From contig NZ_JBLWIS010000003.1 in assembly GCF_048381675.1 (NCBI RefSeq), positions 1 to 64,000 of the forward strand: a stretch of DNA of 64,000 nt, read 5' to 3'. The notes beneath the pieces are model-generated. The model was not told the origin of the DNA, searched no databases, and saw nothing but the letters and a program-made list of their open reading frames with translations. A program made the translations under genes and the position numbers. Numbering within the stretch: the first letter of the stretch is position 1; each line of letters opens with the position of its first letter. This DNA is from Advenella sp048381675 (GTDB lineage Bacteria; Pseudomonadota; Gammaproteobacteria; Burkholderiales; Burkholderiaceae_B). Below are positions 15,483 through 24,136 of this stretch, in pieces.

Positions 15483-16511
15483 ATGAATACGATGCTGGAT
15501 TATGAATATTTGGTTGACAAGGATGATCGTGGCGGGCCCGCCCAGCCATTGCTGATTGTCAATGAGTTGAAGAAATACTTTCCGATTGGTGGTCGCACGG
15601 AGTCGGGTGAGCCACAAGTTATTCATGCTGTTGATGGTGTGAGTTTCAAGGTGGCCAAAGGTGAGACGCTCGGTATCGTTGGCGAGTCCGGTTGCGGCAA
15701 ATCCACGACAGCCCGCTTGCTGATGCATCTGATGAACCCGGATGACGGCGAAGTGATCTTTGATGGTGAGGAGGTGGGGGCTCCCAGCGGGATCAGTGTC
15801 CGGGAAATGCGCAAGCATGTACAAATGGTTTTTCAGGACAGCTATGCATCCCTGAATCCGCGCTTGACCATTCGGGACAGTATCGCTTTTGGTCCACAGG
15901 TCATGGGTGTATCTGCCGCAGAAGCCAAAAAAAGAGCCAGCTCAGTGCTCAAACTGGTGGGGCTGGCACCTGAAATGTTTGCCGAACGGTATCCCCATGA
16001 GCTATCAGGCGGACAGCGCCAGCGCGTCAATATTGCACGGGCATTGGCCATGGGACCACGGCTGCTCATATTGGACGAGTCTGTGTCTGCGCTGGATAAA
16101 TCCGTGGAGGCACAGGTACTGAATCTGTTGCAGTCATTGAAAGAAACGCTTGGCCTGACTTATCTGTTCATTTCCCATGATTTGAATGTCATTCAGTTTT
16201 TAAGTGACCGGGTCATGGTGATGTATTTGGGGCAGGTGGTGGAAGCGGGGCCGGTTGATGAGATTTATAACACGCCACGTCATCCCTATACGGCAGCCTT
16301 GTTGTCATCCAGGCCATCCATGGATCCCCAAAAACGGGTCGTGGATCCTCCGTTAAGCGGAGATCCACCCAATCCCATTAATCCGCCCAAAGGATGTCGA
16401 TTCCGTGCACGTTGCAATAAGGCGCAATTGTTATGTGAGCATGTTTCACCTGTGTTGTCCGCAGAGTCCAGTACATCCGCTCACCAGGTGGCTTGTCACT
16501 TCCCTTTGTGA
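15483..16511 (+). CDS. ABC transporter ATP-binding protein (DppF/OppF type)
   Basis: Peptide-type ATPase of 342 aa. Walker A GESGCGKSTTA, the Q-loop VFQDSYASLNPR, signature LSGGQRQRVNIARAL and Walker B LLILDESVSALDKSVEAQ are all present. The last of these has DES rather than the usual DEP, a tolerated change that keeps the catalytic Glu. The C-terminal oligopeptide domain carries GCRFRARC and further cysteines (CNKAQLLC, C near the end), consistent with the Fe-S or structural cysteine pattern of OppD/F proteins. ATG at 15483, 10 nt after the upstream permease stop. Gene order F before D is reversed relative to many dpp operons. Confidence 0.93.
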   Translation: MNTMLDYEYLVDKDDRGGPAQPLLIVNELKKYFPIGGRTESGEPQVIHAVDGVSFKVAKGETLGIVGESGCGKSTTARLLMHLMNPDDGEVIFDGEEVGAPSGISVREMRKHVQMVFQDSYASLNPRLTIRDSIAFGPQVMGVSAAEAKKRASSVLKLVGLAPEMFAERYPHELSGGQRQRVNIARALAMGPRLLILDESVSALDKSVEAQVLNLLQSLKETLGLTYLFISHDLNVIQFLSDRVMVMYLGQVVEAGPVDEIYNTPRHPYTAALLSSRPSMDPQKRVVDPPLSGDPPNPINPPKGCRFRARCNKAQLLCEHVSPVLSAESSTSAHQVACHFPL

Positions 16512-16558
16512 TCAGTCGTTATTGAATAAACCGTATTAACAAAATTAAGGGGTATTAC

Positions 16559-17548
16559 ATGAGTCATCAGCCACTGGTAAAAGTGCAGGATTTGCACGTT
16601 AGATTTGTATCTCATGAAACCGATGTTTCTGTTGTAAACGGCGTATCTTTTGATTTGAAGGCAGGTGAAGTGCTGTGTCTGCTGGGTGAATCCGGTTCAG
16701 GCAAATCCGTCACCATGCGTTCCCTGATGCGCTTATTGCCACGATCAGCCCAATTGCAGGGCGAAGTCACGATTGACGGTATTGATGTTGTCAACCTGCC
16801 GGACGATCAACTGCATACGATCCGTGGCTCTGTTATTTCAATGATTTTTCAGGAGCCGTTGACGGCATTTGATCCCGTTTTTACGATCGGGCAGCAGATT
16901 TCTGAGGCCATTCAGATCAATTTTGGCGTTGATAAGGTAGAGGCCAGAAGCAGGGCACTTGAGCTGCTGGAACTGGTGCAAATTCCTTCCGCCGCCAGAA
17001 GGCTGGATGCGTATCCGCATGAGTTGTCCGGTGGTTTACGTCAGCGTGCGATGATTGCCCTGGCTTTATCGTGTCGGCCCAAGCTGTTGCTGGCCGATGA
17101 GCCTACTACCGCACTGGATGCGACCGTACAGATCCAGGTCTTGCTCTTGCTGCGTGAGTTGCAACAGAAAATGGGTATGGCAACCATTTTTGTAACCCAC
17201 GACTTGGGCGTTGCCTGCGAGGTGGCTGACAAGATAGCTGTTATGTATGGTGGTCGTTTCGTGGAAACGGGTAGCGTCGAGGACGTCTTGCTTAACCCGC
17301 AACATCCTTACACCAAAGGGCTGATGCGCTCGACCGTTCATGGTGGAAAACGTGGGGAACTGCTCAAGCCTATCGAAGGCTCACCGCCGGACTTATCCGA
17401 TTTGCCGCCCGGATGCAGTTTTGCACCCCGTTGCACGCAAGCGCAAGCAGCCTGTAGTGCGCGGATACCTGACATGGTTCAGGTAGGGTCACAGCATTTT
17501 TCCCGTTGTATCCATTCATCCCAAATGCTTGCTGAAGAAACGGTGTGA
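16559..17548 (+). CDS. ABC transporter ATP-binding protein (DppD/OppD type)
   Basis: Second ATPase of the importer, 329 aa. Walker A GESGSGKSVTMRSL is present, followed by IFQEPLTAFDPV, the signature LSGGLRQRAMIALAL, Walker B LLLADEPTTALDATVQIQ and the H-loop VTHDLGV. The oligopeptide C-terminal domain has GCSFAPRCTQAQAAC. Good ribosome-binding sequence (AAGGGGTATTAC). Its stop overlaps the start region of the AbrB-type membrane gene (GTGTGAATATG), implying coupled translation and tying that gene to the transporter. Confidence 0.93.
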   Translation: MSHQPLVKVQDLHVRFVSHETDVSVVNGVSFDLKAGEVLCLLGESGSGKSVTMRSLMRLLPRSAQLQGEVTIDGIDVVNLPDDQLHTIRGSVISMIFQEPLTAFDPVFTIGQQISEAIQINFGVDKVEARSRALELLELVQIPSAARRLDAYPHELSGGLRQRAMIALALSCRPKLLLADEPTTALDATVQIQVLLLLRELQQKMGMATIFVTHDLGVACEVADKIAVMYGGRFVETGSVEDVLLNPQHPYTKGLMRSTVHGGKRGELLKPIEGSPPDLSDLPPGCSFAPRCTQAQAACSARIPDMVQVGSQHFSRCIHSSQMLAEETV

Positions 17549-17550
17549 AT

Positions 17551-18609
17551 ATGATATCCCAGTCTCCTGTCCCTCTCATACTGGCTTATCCATTGGCCAT
17601 TGTATCCGGTTATGTTTTTTATCGTGTTGGTGTGCCTTTGCCATGGATGGTGGGGTCCATTTTCTGTATCGCGGGATTATCCATTTTTGTCGGACCTGTG
17701 CGGGTTTGGTCCTGGGGGCGACGGTTGGGACTGGGGATTGTCGGGACCTGTCTTGGGCTTTATTTTACGCCCAGCGCCCTTGAACGGCTATTGGATAACA
17801 TGGGCTGGATTCTTTTGGCTGTTGTGATCAGTTATTTGTTTGCTGCAGCCGCATCTCTTTTGCTGGCAAAGATGGCCAAACTGGATCGAAGCACCGCTTT
17901 CCTGTCAAGCATACCGGGTGGTGCCGCAGAAATGAGCATGCTTGGACAGCGCTTTGGCGCCATCCCGGAAGTGATCGCTGTTTCGCAACTTTTGCGGATT
18001 GTGTTGCTGGTGTCGGTCTTGCCGTCCTTGTTGCTGGTTGATGGTTCGGTGGTCGTGAAATCTGCACATATTGTGACAGGCAAGGAATGGTTTGTTCTGG
18101 GCCTGCTGTTGTGCAGTTCGATTCTGGTTACTGCCTGGCTGGCAAGAATGGGCATGATGAATGCGTGGTTGCTCGTGCCCTTGGCCATTGGCATGGTGGT
18201 TTCTGTCTCCGGGCTTTATACATCGCCACCTCCCGGATTTCTGACGGCCGTGGCCCAGGTATTAATTGGCGTTCACATGGGGGCGATGTTCAGGCGAGAC
18301 TCTTTGTTAATGGTTCGTCGGACACTGCCGAACTTGTTGCTCAATGTTTTTCTTATTACCGGTATGTGTGCATTGATCGGTGCCGCGATTGCTTTGGGTA
18401 CCGGTACCACGGTTCCGACCATGATTCTGGCAACAGCGCCCGGTGGTATTGCCGACATGAGTCTTTCGGCCAAAACCCTGGGTCTGGATGTGCCCACAGT
18501 TGTGGGTTTTCATGTGGTGCGGGTCTTTGTCTTTCTTTCCATTACCCCTTATCTCTTCTTTTTTCTACAACGACTTGGGGTGCTTAAGCTAGTACCCTCA
18601 GGGCGATAA
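17551..18609 (+). CDS. AbrB-duplication family membrane protein
   Basis: Polytopic membrane protein of 352 aa belonging to the Gram-negative AbrB-duplication family, often labelled ammonia-monooxygenase-like although not an enzyme subunit. The internal duplication is visible: SSIPGGAAEMSMLGQRFG in the first half corresponds to ATAPGGIADMSLSAKTLG in the second, each followed by a hydrophobic stretch beginning with V and R residues. Family function is poorly defined; regulation or transport roles have been suggested. It is embedded between the ABC importer and the amidases, so it may be a second permease for the same compound or for released ammonia. That is inference. Start ATG 17551, with GTG 17545 as alternative. 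Confidence 0.8.
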   Translation: MISQSPVPLILAYPLAIVSGYVFYRVGVPLPWMVGSIFCIAGLSIFVGPVRVWSWGRRLGLGIVGTCLGLYFTPSALERLLDNMGWILLAVVISYLFAAAASLLLAKMAKLDRSTAFLSSIPGGAAEMSMLGQRFGAIPEVIAVSQLLRIVLLVSVLPSLLLVDGSVVVKSAHIVTGKEWFVLGLLLCSSILVTAWLARMGMMNAWLLVPLAIGMVVSVSGLYTSPPPGFLTAVAQVLIGVHMGAMFRRDSLLMVRRTLPNLLLNVFLITGMCALIGAAIALGTGTTVPTMILATAPGGIADMSLSAKTLGLDVPTVVGFHVVRVFVFLSITPYLFFFLQRLGVLKLVPSGR

Positions 18610-18623
18610 CTTTGGAGTTATAT

Positions 18624-20027
18624 ATGAGCACGGAACTTTTAAATCTTACCGCTGGTGAAGCAAGCAAAATGCTTGCGGCGAAAAAAGTGTCGCCAGTCGA
18701 ATTATTGGATGCCTTTCTTGGAAGAATCGATGAGGTCGATGAGAAGATTCACAGTTATATTCTGGTGACAGCGGAGCAGGCACGTGAGCATGCCCAGACA
18801 GCGGAAAAAGAGATTCTTGCGGGTGACTATAAAGGTCTTTTGCATGGTATCCCCTATGCGGTCAAGGACAACTATTTTACGAAAGGCATCCGGACATGTG
18901 TGGCTTCAAGGGTTTTGATGGATCATGTGCCAGATTTCGATTCAACCGTTATTGGCAAGCTGGATCAGGCTGGTGCCGTGATGTTGGGCAAACTGAATAC
19001 CTGGGAGTATGGTACGGGAACCGGTTCCGTGCATTTTGACTTGCCCTTTGAGCCGGCACGTAACCCCTGGAATACAGACTACATCACGGGCGGCTCATCC
19101 AGCGGTTCAGGTGCTTCAGTGGCCGGCCGCACAGCCATGGTATCAATGGGATCGGATACGGGGGGGTCTGTACGTTTGCCTGCGGCAGCCTGCGGATTGC
19201 AGGGCCTGAAGCCGACCTATGGTCGTATTAGCAAGTATGGAATATTGCCTAACTGCTGGTCGCTTGATGTGGCCGGACCTTTGTGCTGGACAGTCGAGGA
19301 CTGTGCGATCATGCTGCAGGCGGTTGCTGGCTATGATCCCAAGGATTCTGCATCTCTGGACGTAGCTGTGCCTGATTATATGGCAGAACTGGGCAAAGGC
19401 GTCAAAGGCCTGAAAATAGCCTACGTCAGTGATCTGGGTAACAGTAATGACTTGTTGGATATGGCCAACCGCGTGGCATTTGAACACATGATTCAGGTGT
19501 TGCGTAGCGAAGGTGCTGAATTGGTAGAAGTGAAATTGCCAACCTCGTTATCTGACTATCGTGATGCCAATGGCATTATCGGGCAGGTAGAGTCTTACTC
19601 TTTGCATGAGAAAGAGTTTCTGCAAAGTGCCCATTTGATGGGTCAGGCACTTCGTGACAAATTGACCAGTGGCTTCATGTACCGTGCCGTCGATTATGTG
19701 AATGCACAAAGAAGAAGAAAAGCATTGGCTATGGCGACCGATGAACTTATCCAAAACTATGATGCATTGATCATGCCATGTGCATTACATACGGCACCTA
19801 AATATGGTAACGATGCACATGTCAAGGCTTTTACGACCGATACGGCTTGCCCTGTTTTCAATATTTCAGGTCATCCTGCCATGAGTATTTGTACCGGATT
19901 TGATGGAAATGGATTGCCAACCAACGCGCAGATTGTTGGTAAGTGGTTGGATGAAGCCATGGTTTTGCGTGTTGGCCATGCTTTTGAACGCGCGACGGAC
20001 TTTCGTAAAACACGTCCAGCGCTTTGA
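18624..20027 (+). CDS. Amidase signature family hydrolase (GatA-like), amidase 1
   Basis: Serine amidase of 467 aa. The Ser-cisSer-Lys triad is intact: Lys81 in AVKDNYFTKG, the GGSSSGSG loop at 156-163, and the nucleophile Ser182 in GSDTGGSVRLPAA. The glycine-rich signature resembles the GatA subunit of Glu-tRNA amidotransferase. However, no gatB or gatC lies nearby and the genomic setting is catabolic, so it more likely hydrolyses a small amide. ATG 18624 follows TTGGAGTTATAT. Gene 6 of the apparent operon; an AtzG-like gene follows 24 nt downstream. Confidence 0.9.
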   Translation: MSTELLNLTAGEASKMLAAKKVSPVELLDAFLGRIDEVDEKIHSYILVTAEQAREHAQTAEKEILAGDYKGLLHGIPYAVKDNYFTKGIRTCVASRVLMDHVPDFDSTVIGKLDQAGAVMLGKLNTWEYGTGTGSVHFDLPFEPARNPWNTDYITGGSSSGSGASVAGRTAMVSMGSDTGGSVRLPAAACGLQGLKPTYGRISKYGILPNCWSLDVAGPLCWTVEDCAIMLQAVAGYDPKDSASLDVAVPDYMAELGKGVKGLKIAYVSDLGNSNDLLDMANRVAFEHMIQVLRSEGAELVEVKLPTSLSDYRDANGIIGQVESYSLHEKEFLQSAHLMGQALRDKLTSGFMYRAVDYVNAQRRRKALAMATDELIQNYDALIMPCALHTAPKYGNDAHVKAFTTDTACPVFNISGHPAMSICTGFDGNGLPTNAQIVGKWLDEAMVLRVGHAFERATDFRKTRPAL

Positions 20028-20051
20028 TCTTAAATGAATCAGGAGAAAAAA

Positions 20052-20273
20052 ATGTCTGCTTCTAACCTTGACACCCAATGGACCCCACAAGAGGTTGATG
20101 CCTATTTCAAACGATATGGTGTGGCTGTGCCAGCGGAACAACTTGAACATGTCGTGGGCTTGAGCAATGCGGCTGCACAGCTCGGACAAAGAATTGTTCG
20201 CATGCCATCCAAATTTGAGGAACCCGCCAGTATTTTCTGCCTCCCATTAATTCAAGCCAAAAGGAACGCATAA
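20052..20273 (+). CDS. AtzG-like small amidase partner (DUF4089 type)
   Basis: 73-aa protein, small and easily overlooked. It begins MSASNLDTQWTPQEVDAYFKR and ends with the run EEPASIFCLP, which resembles the EPAPVF-type C-terminus of AtzG. AtzG is the short helical protein that forms a heterotetramer with amidase AtzE in cyanuric-acid degradation and looks evolutionarily akin to GatC. The match is from memory. Its stop codon overlaps the start of the next amidase by one base (TAATG), strongly suggesting that the two proteins form a complex. ATG 20052 follows CAGGAGAAAAA. The likely role is stabilising subunit of amidase 2. Confidence 0.75.
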   Translation: MSASNLDTQWTPQEVDAYFKRYGVAVPAEQLEHVVGLSNAAAQLGQRIVRMPSKFEEPASIFCLPLIQAKRNA

Positions 20274-21610
20274 TGGAACCCTATGAACTGACCGCGACAC
20301 AGGCTGCCAGCCTGATTTCAAAACGTTTGTTATCTTGTGAAGAACTGGCACGTTCCACGCTTTCACGGATCATTGAGCGCGAGCCGATCATCAAGGCCTT
20401 CAGGTTTTTTGATCCTGACCAGGTCATTCGTAATGCCCGTGAGTTGGACCAGACCGCGCCAAAGAGTGAGCTGCATGGTTTGACGTTCGGTGTGAAGGAC
20501 ATGATTGATACCAAAGACATGCCCACCACACATAATTCACCTTTGTATTATGGTCATGAGACAAACAAGGATGCTGCCTGCGTGGCCGTTGTCCGGCACC
20601 GGGGGGCACTGATTGTCGGCAAAACAGATACGGTTGAATTCGCGTCAGGTGGACGAATGGCGGCAACGCGCAATCCCTATAACCTGGCTCATACACCGGG
20701 CGGTTCTTCATCGGGTTCGGGTGCCGCAGTCGGTGACAGGCAACTGCAATTGGCTTTTGGCACACAAACGGGCGGTTCGCATATTCGGCCGGCAGCGTTC
20801 AACGGTATTTATGGTATCAAGCCAACGCATGGGCTCGTGAGCCGGGAAGGGGCCAAACAATACTCCTATTCTCTTGACACCATCGGCTGGTATGGGCGTT
20901 GCGTCGATGATTTGATGCTGGTGGGACGCAATTTCCGGATTATGGATCTTGATGAACCTGCTCCAACCACATTGAAGGGTCTCAGGGTTGGTTTGTGTCG
21001 TAGTCCGAACTGGGCGAAGGCAGATCAATGGGGGCGCGCTGCCTTGATGCAGGCCGCCCGCTTACTGGAGGCCGAAGGCGCCATCGTTTTTGATCTTGAT
21101 TTTGATGAGCGGTTCAGCAAATTGAACCACGCCCAGGAAGTGATCATGAAGAGCGAAGGCCGTGCCGCTTTCCTGCCTGAATACTATGCCGGAAATCCAG
21201 CTTTCAATGGGTATTTTGTTGATATCGTCATGAACTGCCAGGGCTTCACGAAAAAAGATCTGTTGCATTCCTATGACCTGGCGGCTGAATGCAGGGTGGC
21301 ATTTGACAATTTGTTTGGTCCAGAGCTGGATGTGGTGCTGACACTGCCGGCACCCGGACAGGCACCAGAAGGATTGCATACATCTGGGGACCATGTTTTC
21401 AATGCGATGTGGACTTTACTGCATGCACCATGCGTGGCGATTCCTGTTGGTTTGGGTGATCTCGGTCTACCATTGGGTATCCAGCTGGTAGGTCCCCGCA
21501 TGTCAGATGCCCGATTGCTGGAAATTGCCAAACTGTGTGCACCTGTTCTTGATCCGGAACCAGGAAAACTGAAACTGGTGAAACAGGAGGAAGCGGTCAC
21601 TTTCAGTTAA
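20273..21610 (+). CDS. Amidase signature family hydrolase (AtzE-like), amidase 2
   Basis: 445-aa amidase with Lys75 in FGVKDMIDTKD, the GGSSSGSG loop at 143-150 and nucleophile Ser169 in GTQTGGSHIRPAA. It differs substantially from amidase 1, so it is not a recent duplicate. Coupling with the AtzG-like gene suggests an AtzE-like activity, that is hydrolysis of the terminal amide of a carboxybiuret- or ureide-type molecule, but the substrate is not readable from sequence. The ATG at 20273 shares its A with the upstream TAA stop. Confidence 0.88.
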   Translation: MEPYELTATQAASLISKRLLSCEELARSTLSRIIEREPIIKAFRFFDPDQVIRNARELDQTAPKSELHGLTFGVKDMIDTKDMPTTHNSPLYYGHETNKDAACVAVVRHRGALIVGKTDTVEFASGGRMAATRNPYNLAHTPGGSSSGSGAAVGDRQLQLAFGTQTGGSHIRPAAFNGIYGIKPTHGLVSREGAKQYSYSLDTIGWYGRCVDDLMLVGRNFRIMDLDEPAPTTLKGLRVGLCRSPNWAKADQWGRAALMQAARLLEAEGAIVFDLDFDERFSKLNHAQEVIMKSEGRAAFLPEYYAGNPAFNGYFVDIVMNCQGFTKKDLLHSYDLAAECRVAFDNLFGPELDVVLTLPAPGQAPEGLHTSGDHVFNAMWTLLHAPCVAIPVGLGDLGLPLGIQLVGPRMSDARLLEIAKLCAPVLDPEPGKLKLVKQEEAVTFS

Positions 21611-21656
21611 GTTGCACATAGTTCATTGCGCGTAAATTCATGAATATTTAGGATGT

Positions 21657-22298
21657 ATGATGAGTGATTTGGATATTTTTAAAATACAGAATTTTGGAAG
21701 CCGGTTGGGCTTTGGCAAAAAATCCGCCTTGCTGATTATTGACTTTCAGGTCGGTTTTTCAAAAAGCGATGTGCTGGGTGGCTACAACATTAATGATGCG
21801 ATTGCCAATACCGCCCTATTATTGAAAACAGCCCGTGAAAATCAGGTGCCGGTTGCCCACGTGAGAGTGGCTACCGAATGTGATGGCAGCGACTTTCTGA
21901 CGTTTGCCTTGAAGGTACCTGCCATGAAAGCGCTCACGCCGGATGCGCCTGATGCCCAGTTTGTTGAAAGTGTCAAACCGGCACCGGGCGAATTTGTTAC
22001 GCTGAAAAAACACAGCTCTGCGTTTTTTGGCACCAATCTGGCCTCCTGGTTGGCCTTCAAGGGCGTAGATACGCTGTTTATCACCGGTTGTACAACAAGC
22101 GGATGCGTGCGAGCCAGTGTCAATGATGCTTCGGCCTATGGTTTGCGGCCGATGGTTGTCGTTGACTGCGTGGGTGATCGTGCACAGGGGCCGCATGAGT
22201 CGAGTTTGTTTGATATGGGGCAGAAATATGCCGATTTGCTCAGCCTGGAGGAGGCGATAGCGCACTTTGCCAGGGAAACTGAGTGCATGGAGGCCTAA
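21657..22298 (+). CDS. Isochorismatase-fold cysteine hydrolase
   Basis: Member of the cysteine hydrolase family that includes N-carbamoylsarcosine amidase, maleamate amidase and biuret hydrolase; 213 aa from ATG 21657 or 212 from ATG 21660. The catalytic triad is present: Asp28 in LLIIDFQ, a lysine in TLKKHSSAFFGT (about 116) and nucleophile Cys149 in TGCTTSGCVRASV (numbering from 21660). Family members release ammonia from small amides or carbamoyl compounds. As the last gene of the block, it would act on the same compound as the amidases or on their product. A good terminator follows. Confidence 0.85.
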   Translation: MMSDLDIFKIQNFGSRLGFGKKSALLIIDFQVGFSKSDVLGGYNINDAIANTALLLKTARENQVPVAHVRVATECDGSDFLTFALKVPAMKALTPDAPDAQFVESVKPAPGEFVTLKKHSSAFFGTNLASWLAFKGVDTLFITGCTTSGCVRASVNDASAYGLRPMVVVDCVGDRAQGPHESSLFDMGQKYADLLSLEEAIAHFARETECMEA

Positions 22299-22308
22299 TG
22301 CGGTGTTA

Positions 22309-22357
22309 GGGAATGCAAGGCGCCCGTTTTTATATGCTGCTTGCATTCCCGTTTTTT
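22309..22357 (+). terminator. Intrinsic terminator of the ABC/amidase block
   Basis: GGGAATGCAAG at 22309-22319 pairs perfectly with CTTGCATTCCC at 22340-22350, followed by GTTTTTT. It ends the long plus-strand transcription unit and separates it from the convergent SulP gene. Confidence 0.85.
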
Positions 22358-22388
22358 ATGTATATGCCGGTATTGAAACCTTTGTTTT

Positions 22389-24116
22389 TCAGTGCAGCTC
22401 CTGATCTTTTTTCAGGTGCAGGAACGCAGCGTGCACACTTAAAAATATTTTGCTTTTCATCCGCTTGCCCAAGGGGGTATTTTTCAGTCTATCCATGATA
22501 GGCCCTTTGATTTCGGCAAAATACAATTGGATGTCGCGAGTACTCAGGCTTTTTTCAAGTTGATCCAGCATTTCCAGTGCGGTGGCATCAATTTGATTGA
22601 CGGCCGAGCAAACCAGCAGTACGTTTTTTACATCAGGGTCGGCATTAACAAGCCCCATGACTTTTTGTTCTACTACTGCGGCATTGGCAAAGAACAGGCT
22701 TTCATCCACTCTTAGTGCCACCAGGCCTGGTACGGTCTGCACCTCATGGCGCTGTACATTGCGGTAGTGTTCGGTATTGGGAACGCGGCCCAATACTGCC
22801 ATATGTGGACGACTGCTGCGCCATACCAGCACGGCAAGAGAAAGGGCAATGCCTAACAGGATGCCTGCTTCCACGCCCAGCAAAACCACCCCTAGCAGGG
22901 TTGTCAATAAAGAAAAAGCATCGGCGCGATCATATTGCCAGGCAGTCTTAAGGCTATGCCAGTCGATAAGTGCGGTAACGGCCGAGATAATGGTAGCGGC
23001 CAATACAGCCTGGGGCAAGAAATAAAACAGCTTGGTAAAAAAGGCAATCACCACCGCCATTAGCAAGGCACTGATGATGCCGGCTAGCGGGGTATTGGCA
23101 CCGGCTGAAAAGTTGACAACCGAACGCGCAAATCCGCCGGTTACCGGATAGCCACCGGAGAAAGCGCTGGCGATGTTGGCAGCACCAAGACCTATCAACT
23201 CACGGTTTGGCTTGATGCGTTGCTTGCGTTTTAGGGCCAGTGACTGTGCGACAGACACGCTTTCCACAAAGCCAACCAGGGAAACCAGCAGTGCGGGCAA
23301 CCATAATGCGCTTATTGCATCCAGTCCTGGCAGGTTAAGGCTTAACGTAGGCAAGCCTTGTGGAACATGGCCGGCAATGCTGATGCCATACCGTTCATCC
23401 AATTGAAATAGATAAACGATTGATGTGAAGCCGATCACGCTGATCATGGGGGCCAGCTTTGAAAGCATGCCGGCCAGTTTGGATGAGACCCCTGCTTTTT
23501 CAAGGAATGTACTTAAGTAACGCCGTGACCACCATAAAAACAGCAGGCAGCTACTGCCTATGAGCAGGGTAGCCAGGTTGGTTTGGGGTAGATGGCGGGC
23601 AAGATCAATCAGGGTGCTAATGATGTTATTGCCCGAGACCTGGATACCTAGCAGGTGCTTGAGCTGTCCGATACTGATTAGGATGGCCGAACCGCTGATA
23701 AAGCCACTAATGACCGGATGGCTTAAAAGATGCGCCAGAAACCCCAGTCGCAATAGCCCGAACACCAGCAGCATGACACCTGAGATGAGTGCCATTTGCG
23801 TGGCCAGTTCCACATACTGTACAGAACCCTGCTGGGCAAGCGGAGCCAGCGCACTGGCTGTCATCAGGGAAACAACCGCGACCGGGCCGGTTGCCAGTGT
23901 CATGCTTGAGCCCAGCAGGGCGTAGGCAATAATGGGCAGGATACTTGCATACAGCCCCATTTCTGGCGGTAGTCCTGCCAGCATGGCATAGGCCAGGCTT
24001 TGTGGGATAAGCATGACGGTCACAATCAGTCCTGCAATCAGGTCACCTGAAAACAGGTTTCTTTTGTAGGCAGACATCCAGTCAGGCAGAAAGTCAGGCA
24101 ATTTGCGGTGGGTCAC
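22389..24116 (-). CDS. SulP family inorganic anion transporter with STAS domain
   Basis: 575-aa inner-membrane carrier of the SulP/SLC26 family. The N-terminal part has the family block LIPQSLAYAMLAGLPPEMGLYAS (residues about 37-59), with about ten or more hydrophobic segments up to 430. The cytoplasmic STAS domain then spans about 455-555 (VALRVDESLFFANAAVVEQKV). Substrates in the family are sulfate, bicarbonate or other anions. The adjacent sulfur-related YeeE genes favour a sulfur oxyanion, as inference. The start is a GTG at 24116. Confidence 0.92.
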   Translation of the reverse strand: MTHRKLPDFLPDWMSAYKRNLFSGDLIAGLIVTVMLIPQSLAYAMLAGLPPEMGLYASILPIIAYALLGSSMTLATGPVAVVSLMTASALAPLAQQGSVQYVELATQMALISGVMLLVFGLLRLGFLAHLLSHPVISGFISGSAILISIGQLKHLLGIQVSGNNIISTLIDLARHLPQTNLATLLIGSSCLLFLWWSRRYLSTFLEKAGVSSKLAGMLSKLAPMISVIGFTSIVYLFQLDERYGISIAGHVPQGLPTLSLNLPGLDAISALWLPALLVSLVGFVESVSVAQSLALKRKQRIKPNRELIGLGAANIASAFSGGYPVTGGFARSVVNFSAGANTPLAGIISALLMAVVIAFFTKLFYFLPQAVLAATIISAVTALIDWHSLKTAWQYDRADAFSLLTTLLGVVLLGVEAGILLGIALSLAVLVWRSSRPHMAVLGRVPNTEHYRNVQRHEVQTVPGLVALRVDESLFFANAAVVEQKVMGLVNADPDVKNVLLVCSAVNQIDATALEMLDQLEKSLSTRDIQLYFAEIKGPIMDRLKNTPLGKRMKSKIFLSVHAAFLHLKKDQELH

Positions 24117-24136
24117 GGTATGGGCGCCTTGCGGTA

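Noticed and set aside
18624..22298. A full biuret/cyanuric acid degradation pathway
   Set aside because: AtzE/AtzG-like and cysteine hydrolase genes are present, but no cyanuric acid hydrolase or allophanate hydrolase lies in the window, so naming the pathway would go beyond the evidence.
10357..22357. Integrative element inserted at tRNA-Lys
   Set aside because: The position next to a tRNA and the accessory gene content are suggestive. However, there is no integrase, no repeat of the tRNA 3' end beyond the second full tRNA copy, and no mobility gene.
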